Source of the DNA: a virus
Strand: one strand, 5' to 3'
Virus record (IMG/VR): IMGVR_UViG_3300029955_000104
Coordinates: 1 to 29,959 of that record
DNA: 29,959 nt
The notes beneath the pieces are model-generated. The model saw nothing but the letters and a program-made list of their open reading frames with translations, was not told the origin of the DNA and ran no database searches. Position numbers and translations under genes: made by a program. Shown one piece after another: positions 1 to 7,763 of this stretch (its first letter is position 1; each line of letters begins with the position of its first letter).

Positions 1-316
1 GAATATCTTCACCAACTTTGGTTTCTTCTAGTTTATACTCATCCTTGGTTGGTAGTACAAGCTTAAACTGCAAATATTGACGAGCGAGATACGCCTTAGC
101 TTTCTCTGTACGAAAACCCATCATATTGTCTAAGCTTCTATACTTCTCTAATCCATCCCAAAACTCAAACTCAGGATACTCTGCCGCTAAAGGCATAGCG
201 AGTTTGATGTCTCGCGCCCAATTGATATTTTGTCGCTCTATCCATTTCCCCACAATAAACTTCGCCAGCGAGTGCGGCTTGTTTATTTTTTTAGGTTTGG
301 GTTTCTTTTCTTTCAT
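1..316 (-). CDS. Hypothetical phage protein, C-terminus cut by window edge
   Basis: An open frame starts at the ATG whose complement lies at 314-316 and runs off the left edge without a stop, giving at least 105 residues. The N-terminus is strongly basic (MKEKKPKPKKINKP), followed by a mixed alpha-helical-looking stretch rich in Trp, Tyr and Lys. I do not recognise the family. It overlaps the end of the preceding 86-residue gene by 26 nt, a spacing seen repeatedly in this minus-strand operon, and this supports the start. No signal peptide or membrane segment is visible. The basic tail could bind nucleic acid, but that is only a guess. Confidence 0.7.
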   Translation of the reverse strand, partial: MKEKKPKPKKINKPHSLAKFIVGKWIERQNINWARDIKLAMPLAAEYPEFEFWDGLEKYRSLDNMMGFRTEKAKAYLARQYLQFKLVLPTKDEYKLEETKVGEDI

Positions 317-551
317 ATACGTCGCATGCTTGGCAAACACCGTTATGAATGAAATCTATATTCCTCTTTAAGCAACTTATTCCGCGTCGAGTGAACGTCT
401 GGCAGCAAGTCCTTACTTGAATATCGTGTTCCTCAGAACGATGTTTGCATGTATCAAATTTATTAGGTGGATTTTGATTTTGCATCGTATTTTGAGAATT
501 GTCAACGACTTTTACGTTGCCTTTCCATATATGAAGGCGCGGCTGCGGCAT
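291..551 (-). CDS. Small Cys/His-rich hypothetical protein
   Basis: This 86-residue frame begins directly at the stop codon of gmd (TAA at 552-554, ATG at 549-551) and overlaps the next gene by 26 nt, so it fits the operon. Cysteines and histidines are spaced as in a small zinc-binding fold (CKHRSEEH, then RTCCQTF, then GVCQAC). The protein is Lys/Arg-rich. I do not recognise a family. It could be a zinc-finger DNA-binding or HNH-like remnant, but no catalytic His-Asn-His set is visible. Confidence rests mainly on the exact junctions on both sides. Confidence 0.6.
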   Translation of the reverse strand: MPQPRLHIWKGNVKVVDNSQNTMQNQNPPNKFDTCKHRSEEHDIQVRTCCQTFTRRGISCLKRNIDFIHNGVCQACDVYERKETQT

Positions 552-1700
552 TTACTTTAATAAATTAATATCATTTTCAACCATACTTCTGACAAGTTCA
601 GAAAAAGAAATTTTAGAACTCCATCCTAATTCTTTATGAATTAATGACGAATCTCCTAATAAAGTTGTAACGTCTGCTGGGCGATAGAATTTGGGACTAA
701 CATTTACTAATGTAGTTGACATTGGTGGTATTTGAGAACTATTGCAATCGTATATATACGATTCATCTTCCGGGGTTTTTCCAATAAGCCATGAACCATG
801 AATACCGGCTGCGGAAAAAGCTTCTTCGACAAACTCTTTTACAGTATGAGCTTTCCCGCTTGCTAAAACGTATTCCTTAATATCTTTGGAAAGTCCGAAG
901 CGAATGCTATCTATTCCATCACATGCATCAAAATATTTATTTATTAATGATGGGTTATATTTATCCTGATTTAACATTCTCCATAATCCGTCGCAGACAT
1001 CTATAGAAGATTGCCAATCCCGTTTACTGTCTAAAGAACCTAATTTGATAGATTCAAATTTTTGTTTCAATCTTAATGATTTTTTAATACGCGCCACGCC
1101 ACTTGTTACTTTACGAGTCAAAAATTCAATTCCTCTTCTTTCCCCTTCTGAATTAAAATTAAAACATTGCAAAGCATATAAGTTATAACTGTCTCTATAT
1201 ACCCTTACTAGACTTCTCGCCGCCACCTTACTAGCCCCATAAGGTGAACGGGGGCGTAAAACTGTTTTTTCATTTTGTGGGGATTCTAGGACATCACCGA
1301 ATTCTTCTGACGAGCCTAGGTTTAGATAGCGGGTATTAGGAGAATATTTTCTAATAGCTTCCAACTGGTGAAGAACTCCAATGGCATTAATTTCCATATG
1401 TTGAACGGGGTAAGTCCAACTAGAACCTACAAAACTATTCGCTGCAAAATTAATAAAATAATCTGGTTTTTCTTTTTCTATTAAGTTCGAAATTGAATGG
1501 GTGTCTGAAAGGTCCATCTGTGCTAATGAAAATCTTTCATTGTCTATATTTTTTTGAATATTTTGATGGTTATTAACGCTTAACCTTCTAGCTGTACCGA
1601 TTATATTTAAATCTGTATTAGCTAGAATATAATCCACCATATGACTACCAATTTGTCCTGTCACACCTGTAATAATTATCTTTTTATTTGTTGTATTCAT
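552..1700 (-). CDS. gmd: GDP-mannose 4,6-dehydratase
   Basis: The 382-residue product is an extended short-chain dehydrogenase that should convert GDP-D-mannose to GDP-4-keto-6-deoxy-D-mannose, the branch point for GDP-fucose, GDP-rhamnose, GDP-perosamine and GDP-colitose. The NAD(P)-binding glycine motif TGVTGQIG is at residues 11-18, the Ser/Glu catalytic segment GSSEEFG at about 129-135, and the Tyr-x-x-x-Lys pair is Y154/K158 in SPYGASK. Length matches the family (about 370). Its start overlaps an HNH gene by 17 nt. It sits in the same operon as a ColD-like 3-dehydratase and several glycosyltransferases, so its likely job is to supply a deoxy sugar nucleotide for glycosylating phage DNA, phage particles or the host surface. 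Assignment to the family is firm; the final sugar is inferred. Confidence 0.92.
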   Translation of the reverse strand: MNTTNKKIIITGVTGQIGSHMVDYILANTDLNIIGTARRLSVNNHQNIQKNIDNERFSLAQMDLSDTHSISNLIEKEKPDYFINFAANSFVGSSWTYPVQHMEINAIGVLHQLEAIRKYSPNTRYLNLGSSEEFGDVLESPQNEKTVLRPRSPYGASKVAARSLVRVYRDSYNLYALQCFNFNSEGERRGIEFLTRKVTSGVARIKKSLRLKQKFESIKLGSLDSKRDWQSSIDVCDGLWRMLNQDKYNPSLINKYFDACDGIDSIRFGLSKDIKEYVLASGKAHTVKEFVEEAFSAAGIHGSWLIGKTPEDESYIYDCNSSQIPPMSTTLVNVSPKFYRPADVTTLLGDSSLIHKELGWSSKISFSELVRSMVENDINLLK

Positions 1701-2241
1701 AAATCATTCTTATTCTATTCAAAAATTCCTCATTTGTCATAGATTGTTTCATGTAATTTATATCTCTATGTACCCATTGCAAATTTCCGGGGATATATCC
1801 TTTAGATGAATCTTTTCTGTCTAATGACGCCGAGCGTTCTCCACACCTAGATTTAGAAAACTCGATAGGCTCTCCAGAAAGAGCGCATTTCCTATCCTGT
1901 TTCAAAAAAATTTCCCAAATATATTTTTTAGAAATACGAAATGGAAGACCTCTGTTTTCTGCCCCTTTTTTTATGGAGTAAAAAAGACTTTCGCTGATTT
2001 CTCCATGACCCTTCCACTTAGGACTATTTATATTATAGCCATGCTGAATACATCCACAGCTTTTGTAGTTTCCTTTATAAACATTATGGAATTTTGCCTC
2101 GAACGTTTTGCCACATACGAAACACATACACTCTACCCACATACGCTGCGGTACTTCCCCACGCAGTCCTAAAGGTTTAATTATTTTAATACCTCCAATT
2201 TTTTTACCAATATATTTTTCTATTGTTGATGGTCTGCCCAT
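1684..2241 (-). CDS. HNH homing-type endonuclease
   Basis: This 185-residue protein resembles free-standing phage HNH endonucleases. The N-terminus (GRPSTIEKYIGKKIGGIKI) and the zinc-knuckle-like pairs CMCFVCGK and SCGC are followed by a C-terminal nuclease region containing CALSGEPI, ASLDRKDSSKGYIPGN and NLQWVHRDIN, the pattern of the His-Me finger subgroup with a conserved LDRxDSxxGY signature. It lies between a glycosyltransferase and gmd and overlaps gmd by 17 nt, a typical intergenic insertion. It has its own probable promoter: a TGTAAAAA -10-like box ends 5 nt before the ATG (complement of 2242-2254), suggesting leaderless expression. The target site is unknown. Confidence 0.85.
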   Translation of the reverse strand: MGRPSTIEKYIGKKIGGIKIIKPLGLRGEVPQRMWVECMCFVCGKTFEAKFHNVYKGNYKSCGCIQHGYNINSPKWKGHGEISESLFYSIKKGAENRGLPFRISKKYIWEIFLKQDRKCALSGEPIEFSKSRCGERSASLDRKDSSKGYIPGNLQWVHRDINYMKQSMTNEEFLNRIRMIYEYNK

Positions 2242-2289
2242 AACTATTTTTACATCAAAACTTTAAAGAAGGGAAATAAAAATATTGCA

Positions 2290-3051
2290 TTACTCCGTAT
2301 CTTTTTCGATTATTGGTAAGGGCTGATTATGAGTTTTGTAGAATTCTGTGTTTAATTCCACCTTTTGTTCAGTTTCGTTCCATCGGTATGAGCATTGCTT
2401 ATAGTGAGCAAGCTGATGTTCAATTTTAGCTTTACTGTTTGAATGTAGCCAAGTAAGATGGCGAACGTGAGCGATACCCTTGGGTATCATACTAGATGCT
2501 AATGTTTGATAATCAAAGGTATGGTCGCCTTCAATATTTTTGTAATTAACATCATTATCCCAATAAAATTCGCTTAAAATTTTGTCTCCAACACTGACTC
2601 GAAATATTCTAGGGGGGCAAAACCCGTCAATCCAATGCTTACCTTCGAAGATATAATTCTTGAATGGTATGCGCCACCATACAGTAAGAGGATTTTCTTC
2701 AACTCTTTTAATAGTCTTTAGAATTTGGTCTTTCGTATAAAGTTCATCTGCGTCTAAAATCCAAACAAGGTCCACTTTCTTATCCAACAGGTAGGTAAGA
2801 CCCATGTTTCGACAATCCGTTTCAGAAAGGCTCGTGGGATATTCCATGATTACTCCACGGGTTTGTAACATGAAGGGCATAAGTTTTTTAATAGTTGTAA
2901 TATTTTCCCTCTCTGGAAAGGTATTAAAACGAACGCTTACAACAGCGAACTCCAACTCGACGCCTTCGTGATTCAATTCCACCCAAGGGCGTAGACATTC
3001 TTCGATGGTATCCTGACAGTTATATGCGCAAATAATTAATCCTATTTTCAT
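2290..3051 (-). CDS. GT-A glycosyltransferase, family 2 type
   Basis: The 253-residue protein begins with MKIGLIICAYNCQDTIEECL, the usual GT2 nucleotide-binding beta-strand start, and has an Asp-x-Asp metal/nucleotide motif in LVWILDADELYT near residues 115-126. It probably transfers a hexose from a nucleotide sugar. No membrane helix is visible, so it should be cytosolic. Its start codon overlaps the end of the next glycosyltransferase at 3051, which shows translational coupling. Together with the neighbouring sugar-nucleotide enzymes it forms a phage glycan module. Donor and acceptor cannot be read from sequence. Confidence 0.85.
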   Translation of the reverse strand: MKIGLIICAYNCQDTIEECLRPWVELNHEGVELEFAVVSVRFNTFPERENITTIKKLMPFMLQTRGVIMEYPTSLSETDCRNMGLTYLLDKKVDLVWILDADELYTKDQILKTIKRVEENPLTVWWRIPFKNYIFEGKHWIDGFCPPRIFRVSVGDKILSEFYWDNDVNYKNIEGDHTFDYQTLASSMIPKGIAHVRHLTWLHSNSKAKIEHQLAHYKQCSYRWNETEQKVELNTEFYKTHNQPLPIIEKDTE

Positions 3052-3758
3052 TATCTTGGTGTCCAGTTTAAATCAAATGCAGAACGCTCATTATTTTCGG
3101 GGACTCCGATATGTCTAGCGTACTCACCATCAGTGAGAGTTACTTGCCTCATTCCTTTATAATAGTATTCTTGACCAAATAGCATTTCGATGTCACTCAT
3201 TTTGAATCCTTTTATTTCACTTCTAATATGTTCTAAATCTAATAACGCCGGTCTGAAACTATATCCCCATGCCCATATTACGTCACCGTTATTTACTTTA
3301 GCTCCCAATTCTAACATATTATATTTGAAACCGTTTTTTGTACAGCCTACGGGAAGGTCATGTACGCTATTTACAAGAACGCTTTTAATGTTATCACTAT
3401 CTTGAATAATATTTAATGCATCTTTAATAAAATGACCGTCTTTTATGAATTCCCAATCGTCTTCTAAATGAAACGCGTATTTTGTTTTAACATTTTCGAA
3501 AATCATATTTAAACTGCGGCCCAATCCTCTATCTTTGTAATTTTTAGAAATCAAAGAAATCTTTCTATTTGGGAAAAGTAAAACAAGTAACTTATACATA
3601 ATTTTACACTCCTCTAACGGAGAGTTATCATCGACACAGACAATATCTGTTATTAAATCTAAATCTAAACAATGTTGCGCGAAACTTCTAACTGTCCTTT
3701 CGAACAGATGGAGTCTTCGGCATGTTGTCATTGTGAGTGTTATTTTGGGATTTTCCAT
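3051..3758 (-). CDS. GT-A glycosyltransferase, family 2-like
   Basis: The 235-residue product starts with MENPKITLTMTTCRRLHLFERT, a GT2-type N-terminus, and carries VCVDDNSPLEECK and the acidic metal-binding segment FHLEDDWEF near residues 96-104. These are the features of inverting GT-A enzymes. It ends exactly where the second GT2 gene starts and begins 2 nt after the ColD-like gene stops, so all are in one operon. Sequence beyond the core is not recognisable. It is likely cytosolic and acts on the same glycan as its neighbours. Confidence 0.82.
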   Translation of the reverse strand: MENPKITLTMTTCRRLHLFERTVRSFAQHCLDLDLITDIVCVDDNSPLEECKIMYKLLVLLFPNRKISLISKNYKDRGLGRSLNMIFENVKTKYAFHLEDDWEFIKDGHFIKDALNIIQDSDNIKSVLVNSVHDLPVGCTKNGFKYNMLELGAKVNNGDVIWAWGYSFRPALLDLEHIRSEIKGFKMSDIEMLFGQEYYYKGMRQVTLTDGEYARHIGVPENNERSAFDLNWTPR

Positions 3759-3759
3759 A

Positions 3760-4941
3760 TTAAAGCTTGTTTAAAAATTCAACTAGGTCCGCTACCTTAT
3801 TTACATCCAAGTTTGGATATAGTCCTACATACAAACCATTCTTATGTAACCATTCAGCGTTCGCAAAGTCAGAAAATAAGCCATACTTTTTATAAGGTGT
3901 TTGTCTTAAAAGGTTCCCTGAAACGATAGGCCGTGTTTCGATTTTGTTTTCTTTGCAAAACTCAGCGACTTTATGGATACGCAGACCTGAGTTTGAACCG
4001 AGCGTACGATGAGCGATTATAGGTAATGCGAACGCCACATGTTCTTTAAAACTAGTCTCTAAAGGAAATAAATAATCAGACTTCAAAGAATTACGAAAGT
4101 AATTGTAAATATCAATGCGTTGATTTCTGTATTCTTCCCATCTTTCCAAGTCTATCTGTCCTATAAAAGCATTAACGTCACTATTCCTAAAATTATTTCC
4201 TAGCAACGCAAAATCGAATAATGGACTTACGGACTTATTTTCGTATTTTGAAGGGTCTCTTAGGCCGCGTGTCATTCCGTGGTTACGAGCCATAATGAAG
4301 TAGTCATACTCTTCTTGAGAGCGGGTAAATATAAACCCCCCTTCAATACTTTGAAGCTGGTGCCCAAAATATGTGCTCGTTGTAGATGTTAGATAAGAAG
4401 AAATGTTCTTATTGTTATAAGAACCAAAAGTATTTTCACAATTATCTAACATAAATCTAACTTCAGGATAGGCAGATTTTAAATAAAGAATCCTTTCAAT
4501 GGACGGCACGAATCCAAGAAGAGACGTAATAAATACTACTGCTACTCGCTGGTGTTCTTGTCCAAGAAAACATTCTAAACTAGTAAGGTCCATAGAAAAA
4601 TCACTTAAAGTAACGTCTATGAACTTCGGCTCGAATCCTTCGCGAATCCATGGCGAACAAGAAGTTTGCCATGTAACACTAGGCAGCACTACAATATTTC
4701 GAGCGCTATTTTTGGATAATATTTTATCTTTAGCATAATAAGCTAATAAAGTATTCGCTGCGGAACCACTAGAAACAAATATAGCATTTGACTCAACCTT
4801 ATCGCCCATTTTACGCTCGAAATTCTTTACTTCTTCATCTTGCGTCCAGCGTTTGTTTTCGTTTAGAAAAAACTCTGAAATCCTCACCCTATCGGCGGGA
4901 GTGAAGTTGTTTTGATTTAAGGGCCAGTCAAAGTTATTCAT
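3760..4941 (-). CDS. PLP-dependent sugar 3-dehydratase, ColD-like (DegT/DnrJ/EryC1 fold)
   Basis: The 393-residue protein belongs to the DegT/DnrJ/EryC1/StrS fold: VSSGSAANT (phosphate loop, about 57-64), PSVTWQTS (about 87-94), and LDNCENTFGS (165-174), whose Asp166 should bind the PLP ring nitrogen. At the position of the usual Schiff-base lysine the sequence is YFGHQLQSIEGG, so residue 194 is His. Replacement of Lys by His is the hallmark of GDP-4-keto-6-deoxymannose 3-dehydratase (ColD) and of RfbH-type E1 dehydrases, which remove the 3-OH instead of transferring an amino group. With gmd in the same operon, the product would be GDP-4-keto-3,6-dideoxymannose, the precursor of GDP-L-colitose. 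The ColC epimerase/reductase is not in this window. Confidence 0.85.
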   Translation of the reverse strand: MNNFDWPLNQNNFTPADRVRISEFFLNENKRWTQDEEVKNFERKMGDKVESNAIFVSSGSAANTLLAYYAKDKILSKNSARNIVVLPSVTWQTSCSPWIREGFEPKFIDVTLSDFSMDLTSLECFLGQEHQRVAVVFITSLLGFVPSIERILYLKSAYPEVRFMLDNCENTFGSYNNKNISSYLTSTTSTYFGHQLQSIEGGFIFTRSQEEYDYFIMARNHGMTRGLRDPSKYENKSVSPLFDFALLGNNFRNSDVNAFIGQIDLERWEEYRNQRIDIYNYFRNSLKSDYLFPLETSFKEHVAFALPIIAHRTLGSNSGLRIHKVAEFCKENKIETRPIVSGNLLRQTPYKKYGLFSDFANAEWLHKNGLYVGLYPNLDVNKVADLVEFLNKL

Positions 4942-5971
4942 TACTTAAAATATTTACTAGTTTCTTTATAGGTTTGTCCCAGCCCCATCTTTCGATGATT
5001 GGCGTTCTGGTATCAATTTTAGCATAAACACTCGAATAACTCAAATAAATATCCTGTAATTTTTTGGCATAAACATCAATATCGAAATCATAGAACATCG
5101 GCTCCTCTGAATAATCGAAGTTACCATAATAGTTTTTAAGCCCATAGTTCTTTTCAAGCTGTGGAGCGGTAACAGGAATAGAAAGCAGGCCGTTCGATGG
5201 TATGAGTACGCCAAAATCAGGAGTAATAATCTCATTAGTAGGCTCAACGTCTCCGGTTACGCATAGACAACCGCAAGCGGAAGACTCTAAAAGCGGTAAT
5301 CCAAAACTCGTACAACGTATAACATTCAAGCAAACGTGAGAGCTACTATACAAATCTCTTAACTCGGGCGACGACATCATTTTGGGAACGTACTCAATAT
5401 TTAAACCTGTGTCATTTAATTTACTGATTACTGAACCTAGCTTTGCATCGTAGGAAGAGTCTTTAACTATTAATACTACATCATCATTACCACGGAACGC
5501 TCTTGAAAAAGCTTGTAATGTCAGGTCTAATCCACTTCGGACGTTAGCGTGGTTGACATGAAGAAAAACAAATTTATCTTTGCTTTTCGGAATCGTTGGC
5601 TTCCAAAAGTCTGTATTACATCCTCCGTAAATTGTTTCACATTCGAATCCGTATTTTCTCCAAAGTTTCGTAATCTGGTCACTAAGCCCGAAAATACGTT
5701 GGTTTACGGATTTAGCGTTATTAACTAAATACCAAGGTAAAGCATTCGCTGTTTCCCATACGTTAATATAAAAAGTCTTTTTTCCATCAAATACAAAATT
5801 TGGGTCCAAGCTTCCACAGCGCCCTACATACTCGCATTTGTCTAATTCGCTGTAGTACCCCAACTTTTTAAGTTCATCGTTATAGTTTAAGATTAACTCT
5901 CCAAAACTACCATGAGACTCTCTATAATCGGGCGAATCCTTACGTGGGTCGGTATCAAAAAAATGAATCAT
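4934..5971 (-). CDS. GT-B glycosyltransferase, group 1 (GT4-like)
   Basis: The likely product is 345 residues. I choose the ATG at 5969-5971 because it overlaps the preceding stop as TAATG and has a good ribosome site (AAAGGAG) just upstream; an ATG at 6028 would extend 19 residues into the upstream gene. The C-terminal half has GT-B features: FLHVNHANVRSGLDLTLQAF, and ELRDLYSSSHVCLNV followed by LPLLESSACGCLCV with the nucleotide-sugar-binding Glu, as in GT4 enzymes. It probably acts in the cytosol on the same glycan as its neighbours. It overlaps the ColD-like gene by 8 nt. Donor and acceptor are unknown. Confidence 0.83.
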   Translation of the reverse strand: MIHFFDTDPRKDSPDYRESHGSFGELILNYNDELKKLGYYSELDKCEYVGRCGSLDPNFVFDGKKTFYINVWETANALPWYLVNNAKSVNQRIFGLSDQITKLWRKYGFECETIYGGCNTDFWKPTIPKSKDKFVFLHVNHANVRSGLDLTLQAFSRAFRGNDDVVLIVKDSSYDAKLGSVISKLNDTGLNIEYVPKMMSSPELRDLYSSSHVCLNVIRCTSFGLPLLESSACGCLCVTGDVEPTNEIITPDFGVLIPSNGLLSIPVTAPQLEKNYGLKNYYGNFDYSEEPMFYDFDIDVYAKKLQDIYLSYSSVYAKIDTRTPIIERWGWDKPIKKLVNILSNE

Positions 5972-6861
5972 TACCGCTCCTTTAGTAAAAGTTGCCGTTC
6001 CCAATCGTACAGGCTTATATTTGCGCATTCCATTCGGGGAATGAGAGTGGATTGGATAACTTTTAGGTTACATTTAGCAATATGTGTTATGATACCTATA
6101 GAAGTATTAATTGGCACGGACTCCGAATAATCCTCGCGCCATCTTGCAATCCATGGTAAGCGTCCATATTGAGGGTCAAGAAGAATACGATTAATACCAG
6201 CGTGATAAGCAATATGACTTGGACCGTTATCGGTTCCTATAAAATATGTTGACTGCATTAACATCAACAACGATTCTGAAAAAATAGGGTTTTTGTCGAT
6301 GATTAGATTCGAAGGAATATCTTTAGGTATTTCGACTTTTTCAATATCTTGCGACGCCCACTTATCCACTACGGGAAAATATATCTCGTAATTCGCTAAC
6401 TCCTTCGCTAGATTAATAGCGAGTCCAACAGGATTATAATACATATACCCCCTAGTAGTTGTCATTAATCCAAGATATACTATATTCTTTTTAGGTACAT
6501 ATGAATCTAACAAACGCAGACTACGAATCGACTGAGGATTCGTACAATATTTATCAAAATTAAAAGCGTACTTATTGTTAAAAAGTAAGTCGGGAATTAC
6601 GTAATATACCTCGTCAAATCCCTCTGATAGCTCTTTCATCTTTGAGACACTACGAAGAACTAGATTATTTTCTGAATAAGATTCATCAATTCGTGTCATA
6701 GGAGTCTTATAGAAGACATCATATAGGGCATCGAATATTTCTTTTCGTGCAGATATATACACCGTGGGTTTTATTCCCCTACTTTCTACTACCTTAGCAC
6801 ATTGTAAAGCTAGAAGGCAATCTCCTAATCCGTGCCCACCAATTATTAGAACTTTAGTCAT
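5971..6861 (-). CDS. Glycosyltransferase family 9-like (heptosyltransferase fold)
   Basis: Starting at the ATG at 6859-6861 the product is 296 residues and begins MTKVLIIGGHGLGDCLLALQ, the GxGDxL start typical of GT9 ADP-heptose:LPS heptosyltransferase-like enzymes. A C-terminal YFIGTDNGPSHIAYHAG segment matches the GT9 donor-site motif (G-D-x-G-x-x-H-x-A). A longer frame upstream adds 18 hydrophobic residues but would lie inside the preceding gene, so I prefer the shorter start. It overlaps both neighbours by a few bases. Presence of a heptosyltransferase-like enzyme suggests a lipopolysaccharide-like or DNA-linked glycan; specificity is not readable. Confidence 0.82.
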   Translation of the reverse strand: MTKVLIIGGHGLGDCLLALQCAKVVESRGIKPTVYISARKEIFDALYDVFYKTPMTRIDESYSENNLVLRSVSKMKELSEGFDEVYYVIPDLLFNNKYAFNFDKYCTNPQSIRSLRLLDSYVPKKNIVYLGLMTTTRGYMYYNPVGLAINLAKELANYEIYFPVVDKWASQDIEKVEIPKDIPSNLIIDKNPIFSESLLMLMQSTYFIGTDNGPSHIAYHAGINRILLDPQYGRLPWIARWREDYSESVPINTSIGIITHIAKCNLKVIQSTLIPRMECANISLYDWERQLLLKER

Positions 6862-7336
6862 ATAACGTAGGACTTTTAGGAATAGGAGGAATTCTAAGAA
6901 TATTAGAACCATCATCTTTAGCAGGGGTAGCGTGATAGACCTTTGGTTTTGAGATTATGTTTTCTTTCGCTTTTGTAGCCTTCTCGTACTCTTCGACTTT
7001 TCTATACGAGGGAGGTAATCCTTTACCGTGCATCCAGTCTTGGTAAGGTAGTTCAGAAAGATAATCTGAAACGGTGGGAATGGCACCCATATCTTCGATT
7101 ACGTGTTGCTCTCCAATATCGCGTACTGAAACTTGCTTACAGTCCGAGTTAACGATATTGTGACCGAATACCTGTTCAGCTAGAAAGATTCCGAATGAGC
7201 TATGCAGTATGGCCCTATGTCGGTTATCTCCAAGATGGCTTTTTGTCTGGTCAAACCAATCATGGATTTTTAAATAATCTTCAAGTTTACCACCGAATTT
7301 TGTGGCTGAACTAACTGCATGAATGTAAGGTTTCAT
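6854..7336 (-). CDS. Conserved hypothetical protein, DUF6915-like
   Basis: The 160-residue protein has a conserved N-terminal pattern: HAVSSATKFGGKLEDYLKIH, then DQTKSHLGDNRHRAILHSSF, GIFLAEQVFG and SVRDIGEQHVIEDMGAIPT. From memory this is the small phage/bacterial family called DUF6915, with several invariant His and Asp residues that look like a metal site; its function is unknown. The C-terminal 45 residues are Lys/Pro-rich and probably disordered. It overlaps the GT9-like gene by 8 nt and follows a short hypothetical gene. I cannot assign a role. Confidence 0.75.
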   Translation of the reverse strand: MKPYIHAVSSATKFGGKLEDYLKIHDWFDQTKSHLGDNRHRAILHSSFGIFLAEQVFGHNIVNSDCKQVSVRDIGEQHVIEDMGAIPTVSDYLSELPYQDWMHGKGLPPSYRKVEEYEKATKAKENIISKPKVYHATPAKDDGSNILRIPPIPKSPTLYD

Positions 7337-7341
7337 AATTA

Positions 7342-7728
7342 TTAAACGGACTTATATGCTGATAGATATCTTAACTGATAGTGGTCAACGGGGACTTTTT
7401 CAAAAACAATTTTACCGCAAGGGAAACTTCTAATAATCAAAGCGTATGCCAATCGCTCACTTCTATCATCAGTTTCTAGGGCGTGCATGAGCTTAGGTGT
7501 ATTAAAAGCAAATACACTTCCATCAGTTATAGGGTTCAATTTAGAAGTTTTGCTGAATGCAAGATGTTCTTGTGAGGCTTCTTGAAACACTGCGTCCACA
7601 AAATCGTCTAGCTGTTCTACGGTCTTTAAGAAGATAAATCTTCCATGATTACATCCGTCATATCTCATAGCGAGATAAGCTGTACCCGCGATAATATCTG
7701 ATTTTAATCCTTCGTATGTTGGTGTCAT
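7342..7728 (-). CDS. Hypothetical protein
   Basis: A 128-residue soluble protein that I do not recognise. It begins MTPTYEGLKSDIIAGTAYLA and is mixed alpha/beta in appearance without cysteine clusters or membrane segments. Its stop is 5 nt from the next start. Upstream, the complement of 7758-7763 reads TTGACA and an AGAATA/GAATAT -10 lies 16-17 nt further on, placing the expected transcript start close to the ATG. This gene therefore probably heads the transcript running into the glycosyltransferase block. Confidence 0.72.
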   Translation of the reverse strand: MTPTYEGLKSDIIAGTAYLAMRYDGCNHGRFIFLKTVEQLDDFVDAVFQEASQEHLAFSKTSKLNPITDGSVFAFNTPKLMHALETDDRSERLAYALIIRSFPCGKIVFEKVPVDHYQLRYLSAYKSV

Positions 7729-7735
7729 ACAAGGA

Positions 7736-7763
7736 TATTCTTAAACCTTTAAAGAAATGTCAA
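7736..7763 (-). promoter_or_regulatory. Promoter for the 7728-to-1 gene block
   Basis: On the minus strand TTGACA (complement of 7758-7763) is followed, after 16 nt, by AGAATA (7736-7741); GAATAT one base further is an alternative. The ATG at 7728 is only about 7 nt past the -10 box, so the transcript would start at or next to the initiation codon. Confidence 0.6.
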
